A program made the position numbers and the translations under genes. The notes beneath the pieces were generated by a model. The model saw nothing but the letters and a program-made list of their open reading frames with translations, was not told where the DNA came from and did not search any database. Shown here piece by piece: positions 18,045 through 29,019 of a stretch of DNA of 64,000 nucleotides; position 1 is the first letter of the stretch; each line of letters begins with the position of its first letter. Location: the NCBI RefSeq assembly GCF_000092425.1, contig NC_014221.1, forward strand, positions 1,493,001-1,557,000, read 5' to 3'. Source of the DNA: Truepera radiovictrix DSM 17093. GTDB taxonomy: Bacteria > Deinococcota > Deinococci > Deinococcales > Trueperaceae.

Positions 18045-19473
18045 GGCGCCCCCGTCGGGGTAGGCGCGTCGCTGGCGTGTCCTACGTGCCAGCGGGGGCG
18101 GCGGTGCTGCCAGGGGCGGCGCGCCTCGAGGGCGGCCGCGACGCTAAGGAGCGTCTCCTCGTGAGCGCTGCGCGCGACGAGCTGCACGCCTAGGGGCAGC
18201 CCCGCACGGCTCCAGGCGAGCGGCAGCGAGAGCGCGGGTTGGCCCGTGAGGTTAAAGAGCGGCAGAAAGACCCCTGCGCGGTCGCAGAGCCGGAAAAAGC
18301 CCTCGAAGTCGAGGTCGGTGCGGTCTTGGTGGTAGACGCCGAGGGGTTCGGGGGGTGGAGCAGGGTCGGCGTGACGAGGAGGTCGTAGCGCCGAAAAAAG
18401 GGGGCGACTTGCCGGCAGAGGGCGCGCGCCTCCGCCTCCGCGTGGGCGACCGCCGCCGGGCTCAGCCCCTTGGCCGCTCTGTAGAGCGCGAGCGTCACCC
18501 CCTCGAGCTGCGACGCGTCGAGCGGGCGTCCGAGCTCGGCGGCGAGAGCCTCCAAGTAGGTGTCGAACCCCACCGCCCAACCGACGGTGGCGGCCGCGAC
18601 GAAGCGGTCGTAGTCGAAGCGGGGGCTCGCCACCTCGACGCGGTGGCCGAGCGCCTGCAGCTCGCGCGCCACCTCCCACACGGCCGCCTCGACCTCCGGG
18701 TCGATGGCGTACCCCCCCCACGGGGTGGTGGTCACGGCGACGTTGAGCCCCTGGGTGCGCTGCGCCCGGGCGCCGAAGCGGTCGAGGAGACCAAAGAGCG
18801 CCGCCGCGTCGCGCAGGGAGCGGCTGACGACGAACTCGGTGTCCATCGCCCGCAGCGGCGAGGGGCCCGTGGGGTTGCCGACGAGCCGCCCGCGCGTGGG
18901 TTTGAGCCCCACCAGAGCGCACGCGCTCGCCGGGATGCGGATCGAACCGGCCGTGTCGGTGGCGTGCGCGACCGGTACGGCGCCCGCGGCGACCGCCGCC
19001 GCCGCCCCCCCGGACGAGCCGCCGGCCAAGCGGGTGGGGTCCCAGGGGTTTTTCGCGCTGCCGTAGAGCTGAGACTCCGTGGAGAGCGAGAGGGCGAACT
19101 CGGGCGTGGCGCTGCGCCCGAGCGTCACGAGGCCGAGTTCGGCGAAGCGCCGCGCCAAGGCGCCCGTGTCCCGCACCACCCGGCCCCGCAGGAGGCGGCT
19201 GCCGCACGTCTGCGGGCGCCCCGCCTGCGCCGTGCCGAGGTCTTTGAGGAGAAAGGGGACGCCGGCGAAGGGGGCAGACGGCACCCCGGTGGGCGCTTCG
19301 GGGAGGGTCGGGGGGACGTCGTCGTAGATGTCGACCACCGCCCCCAGAGCCGCTCTGACGCGGCGGAGGGCGCTGAGAGCGAGCTCGGCGACCTGGCGCT
19401 GCTTCAGCTCGCCGCGCGCGAGGCGCGCAGCGAGCGCCGTCGCGTCGTGTTCGGCGTACTCGGCGAGCGTCAT
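18041..19473 (-). pseudogene. GatA-like amidase interrupted by a frameshift at a C6/G6 run
   Basis: An amidase-signature enzyme encoded in two frames. The N-terminal frame (19473 to about 18355) carries the catalytic Lys in FLLKDLG, the [12 protein letters not shown] loop and the nucleophile Ser in [12 protein letters not shown]. The C-terminal frame resumes with EPLGVYHQDRTDLDFEGF, continues NLTGQPALSLPLAW and GLPLGVQLVAR, and stops at 18041. The break lies at the G run 18350-18355: one more base there would give a continuous HPPEPLGVY. The C-terminal frame still overlaps the Lrp start as GTGA, so the ancestral gene was intact. Recent decay, slippage or an assembly error are all possible. 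Whether the product is made is unknown. Confidence 0.8.
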
Positions 19474-19480
19474 GCTCGCC

Positions 19481-19486
19481 ACCATA
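19481..19486 (-). promoter_or_regulatory. -10 box of the amidase gene (leaderless type)
   Basis: TATGGT on the minus strand, 7 nt before ATG 19473. Confidence 0.5.
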
Positions 19487-19502
19487 CCTCAAAACGAAGG
19501 CC

Positions 19503-19552
19503 TTTGCAAAAACTGCAGGGATATTGACAGAAAACTGCAAATCCTTTATGTT
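19503..19552 (+). promoter_or_regulatory. Sigma70-type promoter with flanking repeats for the aminotransferase-pot operon
   Basis: TTGACA at 19524-19529 and TATGTT at 19547-19552 with the ideal 17-bp spacer. AAAACTGCA occurs at 19509-19517 and 19531-19539, 22 bp or two helical turns apart, on either side of the -35. TTTGCA (19503-19508) and TGCAAA (19536-19541) form an inverted pair. This looks like a regulated promoter; the Lrp protein encoded at 17517-18044 is the obvious candidate binder, by inference. Confidence 0.6.
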
Positions 19553-19586
19553 CAGCCATGATCACGCGGTGGTTGTGGCCGGCTCG

Positions 19587-19631
19587 AGGGTGCTGCGGTG
19601 AGCCCTCCTGAGACCCAGGGTGCTGCGGTGA
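19587..19631 (+). repeat. 15-bp direct repeat duplicating a start-codon region
   Basis: AGGGTGCTGCGGTGA is present at 19587-19601 and again at 19617-19631, exactly 30 nt apart. Each copy contains a GTG in the same frame (19598 and 19628), so either could start the aminotransferase. Confidence 0.8.
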
Positions 19632-20746
19632 CGGTGTCGGGCGCTCCGCGCGCTGGCGTCCTCGAGCTCTCCCGCGGCCACCCCAGCGCCGACCTGCTGC
19701 CGAGGGCGCTGCTGGCGCGCATGCGCGCGGCGCTCGAGGCGGCCGACGTGTCGCCGCTGCAGTACGGCGCCGAAGCGGGGGACGCGAGGTTGCGGGAGGC
19801 CGTGGCGGCCTTTTTGGCGGCCGAAGCCGCGACGCCCGAGGGGGCGCGCCCGCGGCCCGAGCGGCTCTTTATCACCGCGGGCGCGTCGCAAGCGCTCGCT
19901 CTGCTCTGCACCCTCTTTACGAGAGCGGGCGACCGCGTGCTGGTCGAGGACCCCACCTACCACCTGGCGCTGGCGGTGTTTCGCGATCACCGCCTGCAGG
20001 TCGTTAGCCTGCCCCCCGGTGAGGCGCGCCTGGAGGGGCTCGAGGCGGCGCTGGCGCGCTTTCGCCCGAAGCTCGTCTACCTGGTGCCGAGCTTCGCCAA
20101 CCCGACCGGGGAGACGTTGGACGCGTCCCAGCGGGAGCGGCTGCTAGAGGCCTGCGCGCGCTCGGGGGCGCTGCTGGTCGCCGACGAGGTCTACCGCCTC
20201 CTCGGCTTTGCCGGCGCGCCGCCCCCGACGCTCGCCCGCGAGGGGGCCGAGCGGGTGGTGAGTTTGGGCTCGTTCTCCAAAATCCTCGCGCCGGGGTTGC
20301 GCCTCGGGTGGTTGGAGGCCGACCCGGCGCTCTGCGCGCGGCTCGAGCGCAGTGGGCTGCTCCGCAGCGGGGGCGGGCTAAACCCCTTCGTCGGGGCGCT
20401 CACTTACCCTTTCGTCGCGGAGGGCGCTCTGCGCGAGCACCTGCAGGGGTTGCGGCGCGCCCTCGCCGAGCGCGCCGCAGTGCTCGGTGCGGCGCTTCGC
20501 GGCGCCCTGCCGGCGGCGCGTTGCAGCGACCCGGACGGGGGCTACTTCGTCTGGCTCGAGCTGCCCGGGCAGAGCAGCGCAGCGGCGCGCGCGCGCGCCC
20601 AGCGGTGCGGGGTCGACTACCTTCCGGGGCCGCACTTTTCGCCCACCGGTGCCTTCGGGTCGGCCCTGCGGCTCTCATTTGCGCCCTACCCGCCGGCGCT
20701 GCTGCGCGAGGCCGCGGAGCGCCTAGCGGCCGCCTTACCCCCGTAA
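19598..20746 (+). CDS. PLP-dependent aminotransferase, class I/II
   Basis: A 382-aa fold-type I aminotransferase related to 2-aminoadipate aminotransferase (LysN) and the enzyme half of MocR regulators, but with no DNA-binding domain. LFITAGASQALALLC, VEDPTYHLAL, VPSFANPTGET, LVADEVYRLL and the PLP-lysine segment SLGSFSKILAPGLRLGW (about 225) are all present. It precedes potDABC on the same strand and has a promoter at 19524-19552. It may transaminate a polyamine-derived or amino acid substrate. LysN is possible, since the lysine genes lie 10 kb away. GTG 19598 and GTG 19628 are equally plausible starts. Confidence 0.87.
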   Translation: MSPPETQGAAVTVSGAPRAGVLELSRGHPSADLLPRALLARMRAALEAADVSPLQYGAEAGDARLREAVAAFLAAEAATPEGARPRPERLFITAGASQALALLCTLFTRAGDRVLVEDPTYHLALAVFRDHRLQVVSLPPGEARLEGLEAALARFRPKLVYLVPSFANPTGETLDASQRERLLEACARSGALLVADEVYRLLGFAGAPPPTLAREGAERVVSLGSFSKILAPGLRLGWLEADPALCARLERSGLLRSGGGLNPFVGALTYPFVAEGALREHLQGLRRALAERAAVLGAALRGALPAARCSDPDGGYFVWLELPGQSSAAARARAQRCGVDYLPGPHFSPTGAFGSALRLSFAPYPPALLREAAERLAAALPP

Positions 20747-20823
20747 CCGGTGCGTCGGCGCAGGGAGCGGCCGCTGCAAAAGGGCGCGACACCAAAGCAT
20801 CAAGGCATGGCTGAGGAGGGTTC

Positions 20824-21888
20824 ATGAAACGTCGCACGTTTCTCAAACTTCTAGGGGCGAGCGCCGCCGCGATCGGCTTCGGCGGCTCGCTGGCGCTGGC
20901 GCAAGACCGGAGCCTCCGGGTTGGGGTCTACGGCGGTTATTTCAAGGATTCATTTGACGCGCACGTCTTCCCGCGCTTTACCGAGGAGACGGGGATTCGG
21001 GTCGAGTCGGTCGCCGTGCCGACGGGCGAGGCGTGGCTCGTGCAGCTCGAGACCGCCGCGCGCGCGGGCCAAGCGCCGGCGGACGTGTCGATGATGGCGC
21101 AGGTGCCGCTCCGGCGGGGGGCCGCCGCGGGGCTCTGGACGCCCCTGGACGAGAGCGCGCTGCCCAACCTCGAGTACGTCCGCCCACCCCTGCAGACCCG
21201 CGACGCCGAGGGGGCGCTCGTCGGGGTCGGGGCGGTGTCGTGGTTTATCACCCTGGTGACCAACACCGACGTCTTTCCGGAGGCGCCGACCTCGTGGGCC
21301 GAGTTTTGGGGCGATCACCCCAACCAGCTCGGGCTCTTGGCGCTGGCCACCAACTCGTTTCTGCTCGAGATCACCGCCCGCACCTTTTTGGGGGGCACCG
21401 ACGCCCTGGACACCGACGAAGGCCTCGAGGCGGCGTTCGCCAAGCTCGAGGAGCTCAAAGGCAACGTGCAGCTCTGGTACCGCGACGAGGGGCAGTTTCA
21501 GCAGGCGCTCCAGTCGGGGGAGATCCCGATGGGCCAGTACTACCACGACGTGACCGGTTTGGCCGCCGCGGACGGGTTCCCGGTGCGCTCGACGTTTCCG
21601 CAAGAGGGCGGGGTGCTCGACTGGGGGTCGTGGGCCGTGAGCCGCGCTTCGGACAAGCTCGAGGAGGCGCAGGCGTTTATCAACTGGTTTTCGCAGCCGA
21701 GCGTCCAGGACCTCGTCGCGCGCCAGGTGGGGACCGCGCCGACGGTGGAGCGCACCTTTTTGGGGCTCTCCGACGAGGAGTTCGCGCGCGTCTCGAGCGA
21801 CATCGACCCCATCGTGCCCAAGTACGAGCTCTACTTGGAGCGCGGCGACGCCATCAACCAGCTCTGGACGGAGCGGATCACCAGCTAG
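20824..21888 (+). CDS. potD: PotD-like polyamine/amino-acid ABC substrate-binding protein (Tat-exported)
   Basis: A 354-aa extracytoplasmic solute-binding protein. The N-terminus MKRRTFLKLLGASAAAIGFG has a twin-arginine motif and ends LALAQD, a likely cleavage site, so it is exported folded through Tat. The mature part has the two-lobe pattern of family 1/PotD proteins (SLRVGVYGGYFKDSFDAHVFPRF cannot be assigned a ligand from sequence). Followed directly by potA, potB and potC. GAGGAGGG lies 4 nt before ATG 20824. The ligand is probably a polyamine given the nearby agmatinase. Confidence 0.85.
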   Translation: MKRRTFLKLLGASAAAIGFGGSLALAQDRSLRVGVYGGYFKDSFDAHVFPRFTEETGIRVESVAVPTGEAWLVQLETAARAGQAPADVSMMAQVPLRRGAAAGLWTPLDESALPNLEYVRPPLQTRDAEGALVGVGAVSWFITLVTNTDVFPEAPTSWAEFWGDHPNQLGLLALATNSFLLEITARTFLGGTDALDTDEGLEAAFAKLEELKGNVQLWYRDEGQFQQALQSGEIPMGQYYHDVTGLAAADGFPVRSTFPQEGGVLDWGSWAVSRASDKLEEAQAFINWFSQPSVQDLVARQVGTAPTVERTFLGLSDEEFARVSSDIDPIVPKYELYLERGDAINQLWTERITS

Positions 21889-21889
21889 G

Positions 21890-22969
21890 GTGAGCGCCGC
21901 GACCGCCACCACGCGAGCGGAGGCGCCGCGGCGCGCCGAAGCGCTCGCCATCCGCGGGGTGAGCAAACGCTTCGGCGCCACCGTGGCGCTCGACGACGTG
22001 CACCTCGAGCTGCCCGCGGGTGGGCTCACCTGCTTTCTGGGCCCCTCGGGGTGCGGCAAGACGACCCTGCTGCGGCTGATTGCCGGGCTCGAAACGCCGA
22101 GCAGCGGGCGCATCCTCTTGGGGGGGCGCGACCTCAGCGCCGTCCCCGCGCACCGCCGCGGGATCGGGATGGTGTTTCAGTCCTACGCGCTCTTCCCGCA
22201 CCTGAGCGTGGCCGAAAACGTCGCCTACGGCCTGCGGGTACGCGGGGTGGGCGCCCGCGAGCGCCGCCGCCGCGCCGACGAGCTCCTGGCGCTCGTGCGC
22301 CTAGAGGGTCTCGGCGACCGCCCCGTGGGCCGGCTCTCGGGGGGGCAGCGGCAGCGCGTGGCGATGGCGCGCGCGCTCGCGCTCGAGCCCGCGCTCTTTC
22401 TCCTCGACGAACCGCTCTCGGCGCTCGACGCCAAACTGCGTAGCGCCATGCAGGTCGAGATCAAGCAGCTGCAGCGGCGTCTGGGGGTGAGTACGGTGCT
22501 CGTCACCCACGACCAGGAGGAGGCGATGACGATGGCCGACCTCGTGGTGGTGATGGGGGAGGGGCGGGTGCAGCAGGTGGGGCCGCCGCTCGAGGTCTAT
22601 CACCGCCCGGTCAACCGCTTCGTCGCCGACTTTATCGGCAGCAACAACTTCGTGCCGGCCACGGCCCTTTCAAAGGGGGTGCGGGCGCTCGGGGTGACGC
22701 TCCCCCTGACGCTCCCCGCCGGCACCCGAGAGGGCGACGCCGTGACCCTCTCGGTCCGCCCGGAAAAGCTCGAGCTCTTCGCCGCGCCGCCCCCCTCGGG
22801 GGCGCCCCAGGGCCGCGTCAGCTTCGTGCGCGACCTCGGGCAGCGCACGGAGACCTACGTGGAGGTCGCCGGGGTGCAGCTCATCGCGGTGAGCCCGCTC
22901 GAGTTCCCCGTGGGCGCGCCCGTCTGGGTGCGCTTGCCGCCGGAGAGCTGCACGGTGTTCGCCGCATGA
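21890..22969 (+). CDS. potA: PotA-like ABC transporter ATPase
   Basis: A 359-aa importer ATPase. Walker A GPSGCGKTT is near residue 49, the Q-loop in VFQSYALFPHLS, the signature LSGGQRQRVA near 147, Walker B ALFLLDEPLSALD near 167 and the switch His in VTHDQEEA. A C-terminal TOBE domain (about 280-359) is typical of spermidine/putrescine, iron and sugar importers. GTG 21890 lies 1 nt after the binding-protein stop; its own stop overlaps potB by 4 bp. Confidence 0.9.
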   Translation: MSAATATTRAEAPRRAEALAIRGVSKRFGATVALDDVHLELPAGGLTCFLGPSGCGKTTLLRLIAGLETPSSGRILLGGRDLSAVPAHRRGIGMVFQSYALFPHLSVAENVAYGLRVRGVGARERRRRADELLALVRLEGLGDRPVGRLSGGQRQRVAMARALALEPALFLLDEPLSALDAKLRSAMQVEIKQLQRRLGVSTVLVTHDQEEAMTMADLVVVMGEGRVQQVGPPLEVYHRPVNRFVADFIGSNNFVPATALSKGVRALGVTLPLTLPAGTREGDAVTLSVRPEKLELFAAPPPSGAPQGRVSFVRDLGQRTETYVEVAGVQLIAVSPLEFPVGAPVWVRLPPESCTVFAA

Positions 22970-23808
22970 CCCCCGCACCGCGCGCGCGCTGGTGGCTCCT
23001 CTACCCCACGCTGATGCTCGGCGTGCTCTTCGTGCTGCCGCTCGGGGCAACCGTCGCCGTGAGCTTTTTTCGGCGCGTCCAGGGGGCGCTGCCTGGGCCC
23101 GCCTTCGCGCTAGACGCCTACGCCCGCGCGCTCTCGCCCTTTTTCCTGGAGCGCCTCGCCGTGACCCTTGGGCTCGCCGCGTTGGCAGCGGCGCTAAGCG
23201 TCCTCATCGGTTTTCCCTTCTGCTATGTGCTCACGCGCAAGCCCCGCCGCCGCCAGGTGCCCTACCTGGTGTTGCTGCTCGCGCTGCTGTCGCTTTCGGA
23301 GGTGATCATCGCCTTTGCCTGGTCGCTCCTGCTGTCGCGCACCTCGGGGCTGTCAAACCTCTTGGTGGCGCTCGGCTGGCTGCCGCAAGCGGTCTCCTGG
23401 AGCCCCGGGTTCGGCGCCGCCCTGGCGGGTTTTGTCTTCGTCGCCCTGCCCCTGACGGTGCTGACCTTCTACCCGACGCTCTCGCGGCTGAGCCCCGACT
23501 ACGTCGAGGCCGCCCGGACGCTCGGGGCGCCGCCGCTCCTGGCTTTCTGGAACGTGGTGCTGCCTCTTATGCGCGCGGCGATCGTCGGCACCACTATCCT
23601 CGTGTTCGTCTTCGTGCTCGGCGCCTACGTCATCCCCCAGGTTCTGGGGCGGCCCGCGCAGTGGACGCTGCCGGTACACATCACCGACCAAGCGGTGTTG
23701 CAGTCGAACCTGCCGCTCGCCGCCGCGCTCGCGGTGGTGCTGCTGTTGGTCAGTGGGGTGCTGGCCCTTTTGGCCGCGCGCTTAGGCCGCACGCAGGAGC
23801 CCTCGTGA
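22966..23808 (+). CDS. potB: PotB-like ABC permease
   Basis: A 280-aa inner-membrane permease with about six hydrophobic segments, starting at 12-34 (LLYPTLMLGVLFVLPLGATVAV). The EAA loop that docks the ATPase is YVEAARTLGAPPLLAFWNVVLPL (about 182-204). ATGA overlap with potA upstream and GTGA overlap with potC downstream show one translationally coupled transporter unit. Confidence 0.9.
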   Translation: MTPAPRARWWLLYPTLMLGVLFVLPLGATVAVSFFRRVQGALPGPAFALDAYARALSPFFLERLAVTLGLAALAAALSVLIGFPFCYVLTRKPRRRQVPYLVLLLALLSLSEVIIAFAWSLLLSRTSGLSNLLVALGWLPQAVSWSPGFGAALAGFVFVALPLTVLTFYPTLSRLSPDYVEAARTLGAPPLLAFWNVVLPLMRAAIVGTTILVFVFVLGAYVIPQVLGRPAQWTLPVHITDQAVLQSNLPLAAALAVVLLLVSGVLALLAARLGRTQEPS

Positions 23809-24599
23809 GGGCTTTGCAACGGCTTTTTTTCGGCCTCGTCGTCGTCTACTTGCTGCTGCCCATTGCCGTGATCTTCGGCGTGTCGTTAAACGCGCGCAAC
23901 ACCCTCTTCTTCCCCCCGCAAGGGGTGTCGGGGCGCTGGTACGGGGCGTTTTTTACCGCGCGGGAGTGGTGGTTGCCGGCCCTCAATAGCGTCTGGATCG
24001 CCGCTCTCGCCGCGCTCGTGGCGGTCTCGGTGGCGTTGCCGGTAGCCTACGCGGCGTGGCAGGGGCGCTCGCGCTACGCGCGGCTGCTGCTTTTCACCGG
24101 CTTCGTCCCCTTCGCTTTGCCGCCCGTGATCACCGCGTTGGGCGCGCTCGTCCTCTGGACGCTGTTGCAGAGCTACGGCCGGCCGCACACGGTCGTCTTC
24201 TCGCACGCGATCTTTTTGACCACGCTGCCGCTCGCCACCATCACCCTGGGGTTGCAGACGTTAAACCCCCAGATGGTCGAAGCGGCGCGCACGTTGGGGG
24301 CGGACCCGCGCACGGTTTTTATGACCGTGATCTTCCCGTTCGTCCGGCCCTACGTGATCGCGGGGTACCTGTTCGCCTTCGTGCTGTCGCTTAACGAGTA
24401 CCTGATCGCCTACATGACCGTGGGCTTTACGGTGGAGACGCTGCCCATCAAGATCTTTAACAGCCTCCGCTACGGCTACTCGCCGGTGATGGCCTCGGCG
24501 TCGCTCATCTTTTTTCTGGCAGCTGTAGTGATCTTCGGGGCCGTCGGGCGCTTCGGCGACCTGCCACGCCTGTTGGGCGCCGACCCCAGCCGCGAGTAG
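23805..24599 (+). CDS. potC: PotC-like ABC permease
   Basis: A 264-aa permease with about six membrane segments beginning FFGLVVVYLLLPIAVIFGVSL. The EAA loop is MVEAARTLGADPRTVFMTVIFP (about 155-176). It starts at GTG 23805, overlapping potB by 4 bp; the frame is open far upstream, but that part only shadows potB. It is followed by a strong hairpin and then the IS element. Confidence 0.9.
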   Translation: MRALQRLFFGLVVVYLLLPIAVIFGVSLNARNTLFFPPQGVSGRWYGAFFTAREWWLPALNSVWIAALAALVAVSVALPVAYAAWQGRSRYARLLLFTGFVPFALPPVITALGALVLWTLLQSYGRPHTVVFSHAIFLTTLPLATITLGLQTLNPQMVEAARTLGADPRTVFMTVIFPFVRPYVIAGYLFAFVLSLNEYLIAYMTVGFTVETLPIKIFNSLRYGYSPVMASASLIFFLAAVVIFGAVGRFGDLPRLLGADPSRE

Positions 24600-24613
24600 G
24601 CGCGCACCCAAAA

Positions 24614-24640
24614 GCCAGGGCCGCCCCGGGCGGCCCTGGC
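24614..24640. terminator. Hairpin terminator between potC and treS
   Basis: A perfect 12-bp stem, 24614-24625 with 24629-24640, around a 3-base loop. There is no T tract on either side. It lies between two convergent genes (before the IS insertion they were about 60 bp apart), so it may serve both. Confidence 0.65.
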
Positions 24641-24678
24641 GCTCTCGCTTAGGGCGGCGCTAGGGTCTGTCTGACTGA

Positions 24679-25167
24679 TTAGAGCCAGAGGATAATGGAG
24701 GCGACAAGCACGCCCGCGAGGTAGTTCCGACCCCGCTTGTCATAGCGGGTTGCTACAGCACGAAAGTCTTTAAGTCGGTTGATGCAGCGCTCAATGACGT
24801 TGCGCCCCTTGTACGCCTTGGTATCAAAAGCAGGTGGACGCCCACCTTTGGAGCCCTTGGCGAGCCGGTGCTTTTTGGCGTCTTCTCGCTCAGGGCTGAT
24901 ACAGCGAATGTTCCGTCGCCTCAACCCTTGGCGCTGCTTCTTAAAGCTGTAAGCCCGGTCCAAGCGGAGCTGTGAGGGGCGCTTTCGGGGTCGCCCTCTA
25001 CCTAAACGTGGTACGTGTATCTCGTCGAGCACCCGCTCCAACCAAGCGGCATCGTTGCGTTGCCCGGCGGTCACGACAAGGGACAGGGGGCGAACCTTCC
25101 CATCAGCACAGACATGAACTTTGCTGGTATGCCCGCCACGCGAGTGGCCTAACCACTCATCTGTCAA
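24679..25167 (-). CDS. IS5-family transposase, C-terminal frame
   Basis: The second frame of the transposase, 162 aa: [18 protein letters not shown], the conserved LRLDRAYSF with the second catalytic Asp, and [22 protein letters not shown] with the catalytic Glu of the DDE triad. It has no independent start beyond a TTG at 25167 and is joined to the upstream frame by a -1 shift on an A6G6 run. Confidence 0.88.
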   Translation of the reverse strand: MTDEWLGHSRGGHTSKVHVCADGKVRPLSLVVTAGQRNDAAWLERVLDEIHVPRLGRGRPRKRPSQLRLDRAYSFKKQRQGLRRRNIRCISPEREDAKKHRLAKGSKGGRPPAFDTKAYKGRNVIERCINRLKDFRAVATRYDKRGRNYLAGVLVASIILWL

Positions 25168-25538
25168 GCCCCCCTTTTTTCGCCCTCGGCGGGCCGCTTT
25201 CTCGCACCTGCAGCGCTCCGGTGGGCTTTGATGTGACTGCTGTCCAAGGCCGCTCCGTCCCAGTCAATATCGCCTGTGGCGTCGGCATGCGCTTGAAGGG
25301 CTTGTAGGATGCGCTGCCAGTCACCGCTACGTTCCCACCTCGTGAACCGGTCCCAGCAGGTTTGCCAGGCTCCGTAGCGCTCAGGAACATCTCGCCAAGG
25401 TGCTCCAGTCTTGAGCCGCCACAAAATGCCGTTGATAACTCGGCGATGGTCAACGTAGGCGTGGCCGCGTTGGGGATTCGCAGGTAAATGCGCTTTTAAC
25501 GCTCGCCACTGTTTCTCGCTTAAGTCCGTCCGTGCCAT
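25164..25538 (-). CDS. IS5-family transposase, N-terminal frame
   Basis: 124 aa, [19 protein letters not shown] through the DUF4096-type helix-turn-helix region ([20 protein letters not shown]) to the first catalytic Asp in [18 protein letters not shown]. It ends EGEKRGA at a TGA immediately after an A6G6 run (minus strand), where a -1 frameshift would enter the C-terminal frame, giving a full-length transposase of about 270 aa. Confidence 0.88.
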   Translation of the reverse strand: MARTDLSEKQWRALKAHLPANPQRGHAYVDHRRVINGILWRLKTGAPWRDVPERYGAWQTCWDRFTRWERSGDWQRILQALQAHADATGDIDWDGAALDSSHIKAHRSAAGARKRPAEGEKRGA

Positions 25539-25582
25539 GCCTTTACCCTAAAACATCAGTCAGCCCTTCTGTCAGACAGACC

Positions 25583-28987
<3,405 letters not shown>

Positions 28988-29019
28988 CGTGACCTCGGGT
29001 GGGATACTGGTAGCGGGGT

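Noticed and set aside
18041-19540. Continuous 499-codon minus-strand frame over the amidase
   Set aside because: Its first 390 or so codons are Arg/Gly/Pro shadow of the amidase frame; only the last part is real coding sequence.
22992-23804. Long N-terminal extension of potC
   Set aside because: It is a composition-driven shadow of potB; GTG 23805 with a 4-bp overlap is the natural start.
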